Below the pieces are notes generated by a model. The model was not told the DNA's origin. It saw nothing but the letters and a program-made list of their open reading frames with translations, and did not search any database. Below, in pieces: positions 8,664 to 17,385 of a stretch of DNA of 64,000 nucleotides. Source of the stretch: a virus; the IMG/VR virus record IMGVR_UViG_3300046168_000085, positions 1 to 64,000 of that record; one strand, given 5' to 3'. The position numbers and the translations under genes are program-made. Each line of letters starts with the position of its first letter. Within the stretch, counting starts at the first letter, position 1.

Positions 8664-8664
8664 G

Positions 8665-9207
8665 TTAAGAACTTTTTGCAGGACTTAAATTGGTAGAAAT
8701 TCTTCTGCCGGCAAATGTGAAAGGTGTGTTGGTTTTACACAACTCACCAGAATCTTGTATTACACGATCAAGTAACTCATGACCCAAATGCTTATATTGC
8801 ATTTCACGACCACGAAATTCTACTGCCACTCGCACCTGACTTCCTTTTTCAAGAAATTCACATATCTTTTTAAGTTTTGTTTGATAATCATGTTCGTCAA
8901 TTCTAGGATGAAATTTAATTTCTTTGAACTTGGATTTTTTTGACGTAGACGAACCTTGTCGTTTACTTTGCTCATATTTGTATTTACCATATTCAATAAT
9001 TTTACAAACCGGTGGTCTTGCATCTGCCACTATCTCAACTAAATCAAGACCTGCAGTTTTTGCAATAGACAATGCTTCTTGTGGAGACATAATGCCAAGC
9101 ATTTTACCATCTTCGTTAATAACCCGAATCTTAGGAATTCTTATTCTTTCATTCACCCTAGGACCGTACTCTTTTCTTTTTTTATCGTACTTTTTTTTAT
9201 TATCCAT
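8665..9207 (-). CDS. infC: Translation initiation factor IF-3
   Basis: A 180-residue full-length IF-3. The N-domain has [17 protein letters not shown] and the PQEALSIA motif, then [27 protein letters not shown] leading into the linker. The C-domain begins [14 protein letters not shown]. IF-3 binds the 30S subunit and controls start-site choice. A phage copy could bias initiation towards phage messages; this is inferred. The gene starts with ATG rather than the rare start often used by bacterial infC. Confidence 0.93.
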   Translation of the reverse strand: [180 protein letters not shown]

Positions 9208-9376
9208 AAGTTTTTACACAGACACACATAAAGTCTGAGTATTTCTTGTTAGTATTTACAATGATTAGCAAAGTATTTTTATTTATACAGAGCATAATTT
9301 ATTTTTATTTTTATTATCATTGTTTATATAGTATTTTATTAAATTTAAAGATTTCGTCAATAAGAAACTTATACTA

Positions 9377-9384
9377 TATTTATA
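9377..9384 (+). promoter_or_regulatory. TATTTATA start-proximal motif (plus strand)
   Basis: TATTTATA on the plus strand, three bases before the ATG of the plus-strand gene at 9388. It shows the same sense orientation as on minus-strand genes, which argues that it is a directional signal and not chance AT richness. Confidence 0.4.
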
Positions 9385-9387
9385 AGT

Positions 9388-9684
9388 ATGAAAGATAAAC
9401 TCATAAAAATTAAAGAATCGTTAGAATCTGCAATTGAAAACTCAGAAAAAAAAGATATTTTCATTGGTAAGGCACTTGGTATAGTTGAAGAGTTAATTGA
9501 AATGCCAATTGAACAAACTTCAGAATCGTATAAACCACCATTTGATATTCCGGATGCAGTTCTTAAGAGTCTTGACTCGGGTGCGACAATGCTTGATGCA
9601 GTTCGCAGACACAAAGAAGTTCACAATGAATTAAGTGATGATGCAGTCAGTAAGAAAAATACACAATTCAAAAAACTTCAATAA
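9388..9684 (+). CDS. Hypothetical protein, 98 aa, plus strand
   Basis: The longest convincing plus-strand gene. It is a soluble, helical protein (MKDKLIKIKESLESAIENS). It faces the dCMP deaminase gene tail to tail with a 7-base overlap of the coding ends. The 150 bases upstream are AT-rich and hold a second TATTTATA at 9280. No family recognised. Confidence 0.6.
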   Translation: MKDKLIKIKESLESAIENSEKKDIFIGKALGIVEELIEMPIEQTSESYKPPFDIPDAVLKSLDSGATMLDAVRRHKEVHNELSDDAVSKKNTQFKKLQ

Positions 9685-10115
9685 TACTTTATTTGGACAC
9701 CAGATTCTTCAAACATTATTTTAGAACGCAAAGAATGTTCTATCCAATGTTTTGATTTTGTTATATCCGTTTCGCATACATAAATTGTTTTAATTCCTGC
9801 GTTAATAATTCCTCTTGCACAGTCACAACAAGGAACTCCACAATTTAAATACATAACACATTTTTTAGTGGATACACCTATTTTGGCTGCGTTATACAAA
9901 GCATTGCGTTCTGCGTGTTCTATCCAATAATACTTTTCAGGTCTTTCTTGTCGTTCTGATAAATCATCATTTATACCACTTGGAAAACTATTGTAACCGG
10001 TTGAACGAATTTCATTATCAGGTCCTACTATGACTGCACCAATTTGTGTAGATTGATCTTTGCTTTTCTTGGCAACAAGATTTGCCATATCATAAAAGTA
10101 TTCCGACCAGTTCAT
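9678..10115 (-). CDS. dCMP deaminase
   Basis: A 145-residue zinc-dependent deoxycytidylate deaminase that would convert dCMP to dUMP for thymidylate supply. Zinc-site motifs are HAERNALYN (His and catalytic Glu, about residue 75) and PCCDCARGI (Cys pair, about 100). The N-terminus MNWSEYFYDMANLVAKKSKD is typical of phage members. It fits with the ribonucleotide reductase genes in supplying phage DNA precursors. Confidence 0.93.
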   Translation of the reverse strand: MNWSEYFYDMANLVAKKSKDQSTQIGAVIVGPDNEIRSTGYNSFPSGINDDLSERQERPEKYYWIEHAERNALYNAAKIGVSTKKCVMYLNCGVPCCDCARGIINAGIKTIYVCETDITKSKHWIEHSLRSKIMFEESGVQIKYY

Positions 10116-10157
10116 GTTAATACTTTATATGAAACAAAAAATAATTGCAAATCTAAA

Positions 10158-10688
10158 TTACCAAGATGTTGCTAACCACTTTGCAGTTGCCATAATAGCA
10201 CCAATTTCATCGTATCGTTCAAGAACATCTGCCCATTGTGCTTCGTTTAATGATTGCAACTTTTTTAAAGCATTTGCTCCGTATTTTGCATGAAACTTTT
10301 TTCCGAAAAAGGCACTAGAATTTTTAACTACATCCATTGCAGTTTTAGGTTCAACTTGCCAATAACTACGAGCAGGACCACCATTATATTGAACCTTTGT
10401 CTTATACAAACTTTCTACTGCACCTGTATGCTGAAGATATGTAATCAACTGACTACGAGTTTTACCTTCATCACCTTCAAAGATGTCAGCCGCAATTTCA
10501 ATTGCTTTTTGTGCAGAACTCGGAACTGAATATCCGTTTTCAATTACCAATCTTGCACGATTTTCTTTGGAAGCATCTAAAGAGGTTTGATAATACTTGC
10601 TCCAATTTTTAACAAAGTCTGCATTCAATGCAGAAGCACAAAGCAAAAATAAAGACAATATTCTTTTAGTTCCCTTAATCACCATCAT
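10158..10688 (-). CDS. Secreted protein, possible lytic transglycosylase-like
   Basis: A 176-residue protein with a clear signal peptide (basic start, hydrophobic LSLFLLCASALNA, then DF). The motif GGPARSYWQVEPKTAMDVV resembles the active-site neighbourhood seen in some phage muralytic proteins (substrate-contact SYWQ-EP), but I cannot place it in a named family. Possibly periplasmic and involved in cell wall damage or superinfection control. Function is open. Confidence 0.5.
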   Translation of the reverse strand: MMVIKGTKRILSLFLLCASALNADFVKNWSKYYQTSLDASKENRARLVIENGYSVPSSAQKAIEIAADIFEGDEGKTRSQLITYLQHTGAVESLYKTKVQYNGGPARSYWQVEPKTAMDVVKNSSAFFGKKFHAKYGANALKKLQSLNEAQWADVLERYDEIGAIMATAKWLATSW

Positions 10689-10751
10689 ACCTATATACTA
10701 CTAAAAATCTTATAAAAAGTCAAGCACATAGTGCTTTTATTTGCAGTAGAA

Positions 10752-12299
10752 TTAAACAACAACCGAAGAGTATCGGTCAATATCAATCGCATCAAGCATA
10801 ACTTGAATTGGATCAATTTCTTTACCACTAAGAATCGCAGTAAGAATTGCAGGTGAACAACCACTTACCATACAGGTTCCGTGGTCATCCTTTGTAACAG
10901 GTACTTGTTTACCATTTGCATTTACGTTCCAAAAGATAAGTTCTGGACATTTGAAACCTTCTGCTTCAAATTTCTTTTTGATTGTAGTGTAATTTGAATT
11001 TTCATTATTCTCACACGCACTATCAAATTCCATATCACTAACAATGTAAAGTTTCTCAGGAAGATTGTCGTTTCCGAGGTTCTTGTTTTTTGCAGTTTCA
11101 AGAATTACATCAAAAACTGCTTGAAGATTTGTGTTGTATCCCCAATCTGCTTTTTGTAAAACAGAAATTTTTTCAAGAATATTTCCGGTTGGAATTCTTT
11201 GAAGTTGTGGATGACTTGAAAATGTAAGAAATGCATTTCCAAATACAGGATCGTTATTGCGTTCTGCAATATACATTGCCAATGAAATTGCAACTTCTAT
11301 AGGTTCTATACCACCTCCACCATACATACTACCACTTGTATCACACACAACTAATCCACGATGAGGATTGTCTGATAAATAATTAGGAAGATTATTCCAC
11401 ATTGCGTTTAACGATTGAACTTCTTGTTCATTTAGTCGTTTAATTCCACCGTAATCACCAAGAAACTTTCTTACAATATCGTAAGGATACAAAGTAGAAG
11501 CATTGATTTTCTTTTTGCCACTTGCGACATCTTCAAGATACTTTCCGTATCTTGCTTCGTCATTCCGTGAAAATGCTCCACGATATTTAAGTCCTGCAAC
11601 ACTTGGAACTTTTTGATAATCAATGTCAGACCATTGCTTGGTGGTCATCTTCTTTTCAAGAACATCAATTGCAGTTCTTAGTTTAGAAAGGATTTTGCGA
11701 TATTCAGATTGTTGCAGTCCGAAAAACTTTGCGAAATACTTTCCTCGTTTCTTGGTAAGATGCGAAGAAGCATTTACACTTGGCAACCATTTTCCAAGCA
11801 ACGACACAGATGTTTCACCTTTTTCAAGTGCATTAACATCTGCATTAAATTGATTTTGAATATACTTGCTTGTATCATACCAAGACTTGGTGTTCTCAAG
11901 ACAAAACAAATCATCCCAACGACCATACTTTACTACATTATCAAGATTGCGATTAACCTTCTCAGGATGTAGATTTCCGAGTTTCTTAAAAATTACACGA
12001 AATGCTTTTCGTTCACCTTGACCACCACGAATATCACGGAAGTAAAAAAGACATTTTAATGCAAGAAGATTATCTTGAATAAATGCTTTGTGAAACAAAT
12101 CAAAAATTTTGCTATCGTCACTATACCGCATTGCACCAGCAGATGCAAAAAAGTCTAATACGGCATCAAGAGAAGTGCGATTTGAAATAGCACCATTTGC
12201 AGTATAAGCAACATTCGTTGATTTCTCAAGTTCGTTTACCAAATTGGTATTATCGTTAATGTTGCCTTCGTGACTTTCAGGTAAAATGATATTTTCCAT
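10752..12299 (-). CDS. DUF2828 protein (Ro60-like helical domain plus VWA)
   Basis: A 515-residue protein. The N-terminal half is helical with the conserved RDIRGGQGERKAFR segment (about residue 88). The C-terminal half is a von Willebrand A domain with the metal-site motif DTSGSM (about residue 320) and IVSDMEFDSA. This is the layout of DUF2828, which resembles the RNA-binding Ro60/TROVE proteins. Ro-like proteins bind misfolded or small RNAs; a similar role here is inference. About 320 bases upstream hold only a degenerate reading frame and nested inverted repeats. Confidence 0.8.
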   Translation of the reverse strand: MENIILPESHEGNINDNTNLVNELEKSTNVAYTANGAISNRTSLDAVLDFFASAGAMRYSDDSKIFDLFHKAFIQDNLLALKCLFYFRDIRGGQGERKAFRVIFKKLGNLHPEKVNRNLDNVVKYGRWDDLFCLENTKSWYDTSKYIQNQFNADVNALEKGETSVSLLGKWLPSVNASSHLTKKRGKYFAKFFGLQQSEYRKILSKLRTAIDVLEKKMTTKQWSDIDYQKVPSVAGLKYRGAFSRNDEARYGKYLEDVASGKKKINASTLYPYDIVRKFLGDYGGIKRLNEQEVQSLNAMWNNLPNYLSDNPHRGLVVCDTSGSMYGGGGIEPIEVAISLAMYIAERNNDPVFGNAFLTFSSHPQLQRIPTGNILEKISVLQKADWGYNTNLQAVFDVILETAKNKNLGNDNLPEKLYIVSDMEFDSACENNENSNYTTIKKKFEAEGFKCPELIFWNVNANGKQVPVTKDDHGTCMVSGCSPAILTAILSGKEIDPIQVMLDAIDIDRYSSVVV

Positions 12300-12360
12300 A
12301 ATTTAATTTTTAATTGTTAAGTGTTTTAATTTTTAATATTTAATTTTTAATAAAAGGGTC

Positions 12361-12497
12361 AAGGTGCTTCATTGTATAGTTCATTATTTTTTTGATTGCT
12401 GTATGCACCTTTCTAATATTTGCGGATCGTCAACTTGTCATAACCATTTATGATTAAAATCAACAAGGCACGACGTAATGTTCACTTCAGTTGACGA
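12361..12497 (-). other. Leader region with nested inverted repeats
   Basis: Upstream of the DUF2828 gene, AAGGTGC (12361-12367) pairs with GCACCTT (12405-12411), and TCGTCAACT (12427-12435) pairs with AGTTGACGA (12489-12497), both perfect. The region may form a structured leader or small RNA. It overlaps a possible interrupted reading frame, so the two explanations compete. Confidence 0.3.
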
Positions 12498-12554
12498 ACC
12501 ATTTCTTATTTCATGTATTAAGTTTGGTTTGCTGGATATGCCTTTTTTAATCAT
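12384..12554 (-). pseudogene. Interrupted small reading frame
   Basis: A frame opens at ATG 12554 (MIKKGISSKPNLIHEIRNG) and reads 38 codons to TGA at 12438-12440, then continues in the same frame as QVDDPQILERCIQQSKK to TAA at 12384. The downstream part looks protein-like. Either a sequencing error or a decayed gene. TGA is a normal stop elsewhere in this genome. Confidence 0.3.
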
Positions 12555-12623
12555 GTAATATAATATAATTTATTTATTACGATTCGTCAAGCGTTTTGAC
12601 AAACTTTTTTAAATTAGTTTTAT

Positions 12624-12913
12624 TTACGACAAATCACCTGTCGCAAACCAACGTTGACCATCTGTGTAAACTACTGCGTCATCGTACTTTCTGACGAAGA
12701 TACATTGACGAGCATAAACTTCTGAATCCATCTGCAGTATCAAGTTGTAATTCATGATCCGAAAATTATAAACATAAAATTGAGTACCTGACTATCAAAG
12801 TCTTTGCAGGATGGTAATATTACTTTTGTAGTTTCTTCTGGATAAGAAATGAAGTAATTTTCCTTCATCTCTCTTTCAAATGTATATTCTCGTGTTACAT
12901 CTTTGATATTCAT
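12624..12913 (-). CDS. Small beta-rich protein, paralogue of next gene (frame-split)
   Basis: Starts MNIKDVTREYTFERE at 12913. A frame change near 12795 joins LPSCKDFDSQ to GTQFYVYNF, after which the frame runs to VVYTDGQRWFATGDLS. The order of elements (TxTLP, F-V-N, then Y-DGQ-WF at the end) matches the C-terminal part of the neighbouring protein at 12930-13409, which ends IYFDGQEWFGLW. The 'YxDGQxWF' ending suggests a small trimeric beta fold of phage tail or fibre proteins. Function is inferred. Confidence 0.45.
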
Positions 12914-12929
12914 ACCGCGGATCACCAGA

Positions 12930-13409
12930 TCACCATAATCCAAACCACTCTTGACCATCAAAGTAGATATATGCATTATCAAACTTATGCCGAAGTATTC
13001 CACCTCGGGCATTAAATCTACCAACCTTGGATTCAATATCAACTTTAATTCCTTCGTCTGACATATTAACAAGTACAAAGTGAACTTTGTCATTTTCGTT
13101 CATTGGTGGTAAAGTTACAGTCACATTATGCTCTGCTTTGACATGGAAAATTCTACCATTTAAAAATGGAGGTGGTTGAATGGTTTCTCCGTTTACTTCA
13201 GTTGCAACTGGATCAGTATTATCATTCAAAGGTAACTGCATTGAATCTACAATCTCCGTAACGTCCACCAAATTGAAATAGTTTTTTACATGAGACAACG
13301 GATATCGTTTCTCACCACCCACATCAGGAACATCATATCCAATTAAAAAATCGTGATGGTGTGGTTTGAATTTTAAATTAAAATCGTTAAAAGTTTTTCT
13401 ATTTGCCAT
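12930..13409 (-). CDS. Beta-rich virion-like protein, 159 aa
   Basis: An unknown protein with an N-terminal segment (ANRKTFNDFNLKFKPHHHDF), a Pro-rich turn (QPPPFLNG) and a C-terminal beta-rich domain ending AYIYFDGQEWFGLW. Its C-terminal half resembles the following gene at 12624-12913, so the two are tandem relatives. A TATTTATA motif lies 10 bases before the start. A tail or baseplate-linked role is plausible but not shown. Confidence 0.5.
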   Translation of the reverse strand: MANRKTFNDFNLKFKPHHHDFLIGYDVPDVGGEKRYPLSHVKNYFNLVDVTEIVDSMQLPLNDNTDPVATEVNGETIQPPPFLNGRIFHVKAEHNVTVTLPPMNENDKVHFVLVNMSDEGIKVDIESKVGRFNARGGILRHKFDNAYIYFDGQEWFGLW

Positions 13410-13419
13410 AACTTACTTC

Positions 13420-13427
13420 TATAAATA
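13420..13427 (-). promoter_or_regulatory. TATTTATA start-proximal motif
   Basis: TATTTATA on the coding strand, 10 bases before the ATG at 13409, within an all-AT tract. See the recurring motif described in the findings. Confidence 0.35.
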
Positions 13428-13466
13428 TATATTTTCTGAGATTTCTTTTAATAAAGTATTTGTTTA

Positions 13467-13778
13467 TTAAATGTCTTGATTTACGATATTTTGTAGATTT
13501 TGCTTCCAATCTCGTAAATCGTTTAATTTATTTTGCATTTCTTCACATGATTCTTTCCAAAATTCTGCGTTGTCTCTTAGTTTGGAATTCATATTTCGTA
13601 ACAATTCCATTTCTTCGGATGCTTTGTATAACCAATCATTTACCTTATCAATATGTGGACAAGTAAAGTCAGGCATTTCTGGTTGATCTGCTTCAAATGT
13701 TTCAAACTCCGAAAGTTTTTTTTTGCTAACTACCCGTTTTTTTTTGGTTTTCACAACATTATAATTCGGTAAATACAT
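13467..13778 (-). CDS. Coiled-coil protein, 103 aa
   Basis: Basic N-terminus with two KKKR/KKK clusters, then a long heptad-like helix (about residues 45-98) rich in Glu, Leu, Asn and Lys. Probably an oligomeric structural or DNA-associated protein. No family recognised. It lies 5 bases after the gene at 13784. Confidence 0.5.
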   Translation of the reverse strand: MYLPNYNVVKTKKKRVVSKKKLSEFETFEADQPEMPDFTCPHIDKVNDWLYKASEEMELLRNMNSKLRDNAEFWKESCEEMQNKLNDLRDWKQNLQNIVNQDI

Positions 13779-13783
13779 ACAAT

Positions 13784-14029
13784 TTACATCAAACCAAATA
13801 TCTTTGCAAGAATAACAATTTGTAATGAAATGGTAACAAATCCAAACAGTGTTCTTAAAAACTCCATTTTATGATTGTGACGATCAAATAATCGTTCTAT
13901 TCTAACAGAAATCGGTTTTTTTTCTCCTTTGTCAATTTCACCTGGTTTTACAATTTGAACTTTTTGTACTTTCTTTATTGCCGGTTTTTCCACAAAGGGA
14001 CTTTCTTCTTTTTTCTTTTTATTTGCCAT
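13784..14029 (-). CDS. Small C-tail-anchored membrane protein
   Basis: An 81-residue protein, very basic at the start (ANKKKKEESPF), Pro/Val/Lys-rich in the middle, and with one hydrophobic helix at about residues 60-80 (LFGFVTISLQIVILAKIF). It is probably anchored in the inner membrane by the C-terminus. Similar small proteins in phages include lysis or transport accessories; the role is unknown. Confidence 0.5.
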   Translation of the reverse strand: MANKKKKEESPFVEKPAIKKVQKVQIVKPGEIDKGEKKPISVRIERLFDRHNHKMEFLRTLFGFVTISLQIVILAKIFGLM

Positions 14030-14032
14030 AAC

Positions 14033-14040
14033 TATAAATA
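14033..14040 (-). promoter_or_regulatory. TATTTATA start-proximal motif
   Basis: TATTTATA on the coding strand, three bases before the ATG at 14029 and directly after the stop of the upstream methyltransferase gene. Position and orientation agree with the other copies. Confidence 0.35.
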
Positions 14041-15111
14041 TTATTGTTCTTTGATAAATATAAACACAGGTTCGTATTTGAATCCTCCTGCGTTTAATGC
14101 ACTTAATGATAACTTCAATTCTCCTTTGTAAGTTAGTCCAACTTTTTTAGCAAGATTAACTGAATCTTCTTCTATTGGAAGTTTACCTGCATTTGCAATA
14201 TTAAGAAGCAAATGACCACCCACTTTCAAACCACGATTAACGTGACGAAGAGTTTGCTGAAGAAATCCGTTTGACCAATCTTCATAACTCGGAAACTTTA
14301 AATAACTTTGAGTTTCTTCATCACTGTATCTTTCAGTATCAAAATACGGGGGACTTGTAAAACACAAATCAATTGAGTTGGGTTGTGGCAAATATGCTTC
14401 ACTTCCTAAACAATGCAACTCCACTTTCTTTCCAAGATAACTAAAATCATCACGCATCTTACCAAGTCCACGATGTGTCAATGTACTTGGATCAGTTCCA
14501 ATGTATGTATGAATTCGTTTGCTCATCAAAGCACCAAGTAATCTACCACCCCAACCACAACTCATATCCCAAGTAACTCCACTTCCACCAAATTTTTCGT
14601 AAATAGCAGCCGCAGCTGTTGGACGAAAGTTGCTTACTCCTTGAACACCCGTTGCAATCTTCAAAATCTTACGCAGATACATATCACTAATAAGTTTTCC
14701 ATCATACTTAGTACGAAACATTAAACACTTACGAATAACCTTCTTGAATGATTCATCATCCTTGAACGCATCCATAGGACTTTTTTTATCGTTACAACGA
14801 ACACTCCAACTATGAGGAAAGTAACTCCATGCCAATCCTAATCCGTGCATTGTTTGACGCACAATATCTTCTGAAATATACTGTTCACACGAAACTTTTC
14901 GTAGTCTACGCATTTCGTTTATTTTTTCTTGTTCAGTAAATTTATAGTGAGGAAATCCATGCTTACGATAATACTTGAAAATAGCATCAATCGTTTCATG
15001 ATTTTCATAATCTCCGTCGAACTCTTGCTCAGTAATTGAATGAAATTCCATATCTACATCATCAACATCGACAAATGAACTCAATGCATTATAATTTATA
15101 GTAGTAGACAT
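14041..15111 (-). CDS. DNA methyltransferase-like protein (TSPPYF, copy A)
   Basis: A 356-residue methyltransferase. The AdoMet motif WDMSCGWGGRLLG is near residue 183 and catalytic motif IV FTSPPYFDTERYS near residue 255, so motif I precedes IV. The N-terminal 150 residues are helical and unique. It is paralogous to the larger protein at 36642-38111 (SMGWGDRLCGF and TSPPYFSVERYS). Likely N6A or N4C modification of phage DNA; a nucleic-acid substrate other than DNA cannot be excluded. Confidence 0.75.
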   Translation of the reverse strand: MSTTINYNALSSFVDVDDVDMEFHSITEQEFDGDYENHETIDAIFKYYRKHGFPHYKFTEQEKINEMRRLRKVSCEQYISEDIVRQTMHGLGLAWSYFPHSWSVRCNDKKSPMDAFKDDESFKKVIRKCLMFRTKYDGKLISDMYLRKILKIATGVQGVSNFRPTAAAAIYEKFGGSGVTWDMSCGWGGRLLGALMSKRIHTYIGTDPSTLTHRGLGKMRDDFSYLGKKVELHCLGSEAYLPQPNSIDLCFTSPPYFDTERYSDEETQSYLKFPSYEDWSNGFLQQTLRHVNRGLKVGGHLLLNIANAGKLPIEEDSVNLAKKVGLTYKGELKLSLSALNAGGFKYEPVFIFIKEQ

Positions 15112-15142
15112 TTTAATAATATATCTGAATTGTTAATTAATG

Positions 15143-16316
15143 TCAACCAACGATTAGCAATTTTTTTTGACTTCGTGTAACCGCAGTATATAACCAACGA
15201 TTCCAGTTTTCACGCCAAACATATTTACCTTCTTCAATGACCATTACATTTTCAAATTCAGAACCTTGACTTTTATGAGCAGTTATAGCATACCCGTAAT
15301 CGAATACTTCTTTACCACTATCTGAATGATACGCACTATACTTTTCCTTTGCAAACGATTCGTATAATATTTTCCCACGAAACATATCTTCGTTTACTCC
15401 GTCCATCTCGATTACACTTCTTGCGTAGTTCAAATGTGGGTTCTTAACAATATGTTTTACGGTTCCGTGTGCTCCGTTATATAAAGGAACATTGCTTCGT
15501 TTATTGTTCTTTAAACAAATGACACGATCACCGATCATCGGAGTGTGTTCAGTGAAATTATTATGATCACGAATTTTTGCATTCAAACCGATTCTTGTTT
15601 TGTTGAATCCACATACAATCACCGCAGTTCCGTTTAATAGATTTTTGCTTTTAACAAAATTGCTTATATCTCCGTTCTCTTTTGAAATTTCAGATTTAGG
15701 TAATTTTTTTACATTCTCGGAGAACTCACCAAACGGAATACGACCTTCTACACGAGCAAGCATACTTAATTTAATCAAAGCAGAACCCTCTGAAAATCTA
15801 TGTGGAGTTTCCAAACGCAACATCGGGTCTTGCATTAAATTAAAACTTTCATTGATCGGTGGTAATTGTCCGTGATCACCTACGTACAAAATAGGAACTC
15901 CGTAACTAAGCAAATCTTCGTGAACTGCTTGTCCTATCATACTTGCTTCGTCAACCACCACAAGGTCAGCATCAATGTTTGGTTTTTTGTCCCATCCTGT
16001 GACTTGTCCGTGCTCATCCAACTTTGGTTTGTATATCAAAGAATGAATTGTACTAACAGAACAATTATCTTCAAGGTCTTGATTACGTTCGTTTAATTTC
16101 TTACGAAGAACACTGGCTGCTTTACCTGTATACGCACAGTAAGCAATTGTACTATTATTTAACTTATCTTGAAGCAACGACATCAATGTGGTTTTACCCC
16201 GTTCCGGCATAACCACCCATTGTTAAGAATGGAACAGAATTCTGATGGTAAACATACCAATCAGTTATGTCATTGAATGCCGAGTTCTGATCTTTACTCA
16301 GTTGCAGTTGTGGCAT
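15143..16316 (-). CDS. Dda/RecD-like SF1 helicase (frame-split)
   Basis: A 5'-3' DNA helicase of the RecD2/T4 Dda type, about 390 residues. Walker A GGYAGTGKTTL is restored by removing one base from a GGGG run (16197-16200). Walker B is VVDEASMIG with YVGDHGQLPP following. The C-terminal UvrD-like motif is ITAHKSQGSEFENV, ending with WLYTAVTRSQKKLLIVG. I place the start at ATG 16316 (MPQLQLSKDQNSAFND), which overlaps the end of the upstream gene. Such helicases help start replication and clear proteins from DNA in T4. Confidence 0.85.
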
Positions 16317-16533
16317 TCTCTTGCTTTTTTTCTGCTTTCTTTGCTTTGGGTTTTACTGCTTTTTTGACAGGTTCAACTTTCTCTGCTTTCTCTGCTTGCT
16401 TTGCTTCTTTTGCTTGCTTTGCTTCAAACTCAGCAATTTGCTTTCTAAGTTCTGCTTGTCTTTCTAAACTTTTTTGGTATTTGCTTTTGTTTCCAAATGC
16501 ACCACCAGTTCCTGCTTTACTTTTACTGCTCAT
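16294..16533 (-). CDS. Lys/Ala-rich small protein
   Basis: A 79-residue low-complexity protein: a Gly/Ser/Lys start, a helical middle (SLERQAELRKQIAEFEAKQ) and a tail of AKEAKQAEKAEK repeats, highly charged. It resembles small nucleic-acid-binding or scaffold-type phage proteins only in composition. It overlaps the helicase start and the upstream gene end. Confidence 0.5.
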   Translation of the reverse strand: MSSKSKAGTGGAFGNKSKYQKSLERQAELRKQIAEFEAKQAKEAKQAEKAEKVEPVKKAVKPKAKKAEKKQENATTATE

Positions 16534-16780
16534 TAATTACACTTTCTAATTTAGTTTTTACATCGAATAGACTTTGCATATATTCCGCAACTTCTTCGTG
16601 TTCATCGTATGGATCAACACTTCCGTCTGCATCATAATGATAGCCTGTTTTTAATTGTGAACTATTAATATGTGGCAACTCACGAATTGCTTTATCAATT
16701 GCATCAATAGCAATACTAAGTCCAGATGAATCGTTCCACGTATTAAAAGTAATTGTTTTATTTACTTTTGGTATTAACAT
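16523..16780 (-). CDS. Hypothetical protein, 85 aa
   Basis: An unknown acidic protein starting MLIPKVNKTITFNTW, with a central YHYDADGSVDPYDEHEE segment that resembles a calcium-loop pattern (DxDGxxxPxDE), though one match is weak evidence. I choose the ATG at 16780 over an AT-rich upstream extension. Confidence 0.45.
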   Translation of the reverse strand: MLIPKVNKTITFNTWNDSSGLSIAIDAIDKAIRELPHINSSQLKTGYHYDADGSVDPYDEHEEVAEYMQSLFDVKTKLESVINEQ

Positions 16781-16821
16781 TAAAATAATATTATTATAGT
16801 TTTTATATAAACACAAGAAAA

Positions 16822-17370
16822 TTATTTCATTAAATAATAATATTTGTCTTCGAGGTACTCTTTTGTGCTTTTAGAAATTTTTCCATGTTTAACTATTTTC
16901 TTTATATTTTGCCTATACTCTGTAATTTTACCTACATCGTTTGTCATCCGTGCTTCGGCAATTTTTTCTTCTATTACGAAAACACGTGCATCATCTGCAT
17001 TGTCATAACAATCAGGATCATTTGTATAATCAAATGAATCAAATATTTCTTGAAAATACCAGTTTTGTCTTCCGACTGCCCACATACTCATCCATGCAAT
17101 GAAAAACACACCAAGACATACTATTGATATTAATGTTGATGAATAATCTGTGGTATATGCTCCGAGAAATCCAGCAAGTGTTGGAAACCCAAGTATAAAT
17201 CCCCACAACCAAACTAAAAATAAAAGAATGTGATTTCGTGTATACTCAGTCGGTTTGGTATTAGTAAATTTATCGTAATAACTTTGATCTTTTCCTTGCT
17301 TATGATCAATATAAATTTTACCAGTAAGCATTTGCATTAGTTTACTAAATTTTCTTCTTTTTTTTCCCAC
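16822..17370 (-). CDS. Two-helix membrane protein, 182 aa
   Basis: A basic N-terminus (MGKKRRKFSKLMQML), two transmembrane helices at about residues 48-72 and 80-100, and a cytoplasmic-type charged C-terminal domain with helical pattern. No family recognised. Possibly an early protein acting at the host membrane. Confidence 0.55.
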   Translation of the reverse strand: MGKKRRKFSKLMQMLTGKIYIDHKQGKDQSYYDKFTNTKPTEYTRNHILLFLVWLWGFILGFPTLAGFLGAYTTDYSSTLISIVCLGVFFIAWMSMWAVGRQNWYFQEIFDSFDYTNDPDCYDNADDARVFVIEEKIAEARMTNDVGKITEYRQNIKKIVKHGKISKSTKEYLEDKYYYLMK

Positions 17371-17385
17371 TTCATATATACATAT

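Noticed and set aside
12384-12554. Recoding of TGA as an amino acid
   Set aside because: TGA ends several confident genes, for example at 58220 and at the MoxR/VWA overlap, so it is a normal stop.
16294-16533. TonB or histone-like protein for the Lys/Ala-rich gene
   Set aside because: Low-complexity charged repeats alone do not support either family; left as hypothetical.
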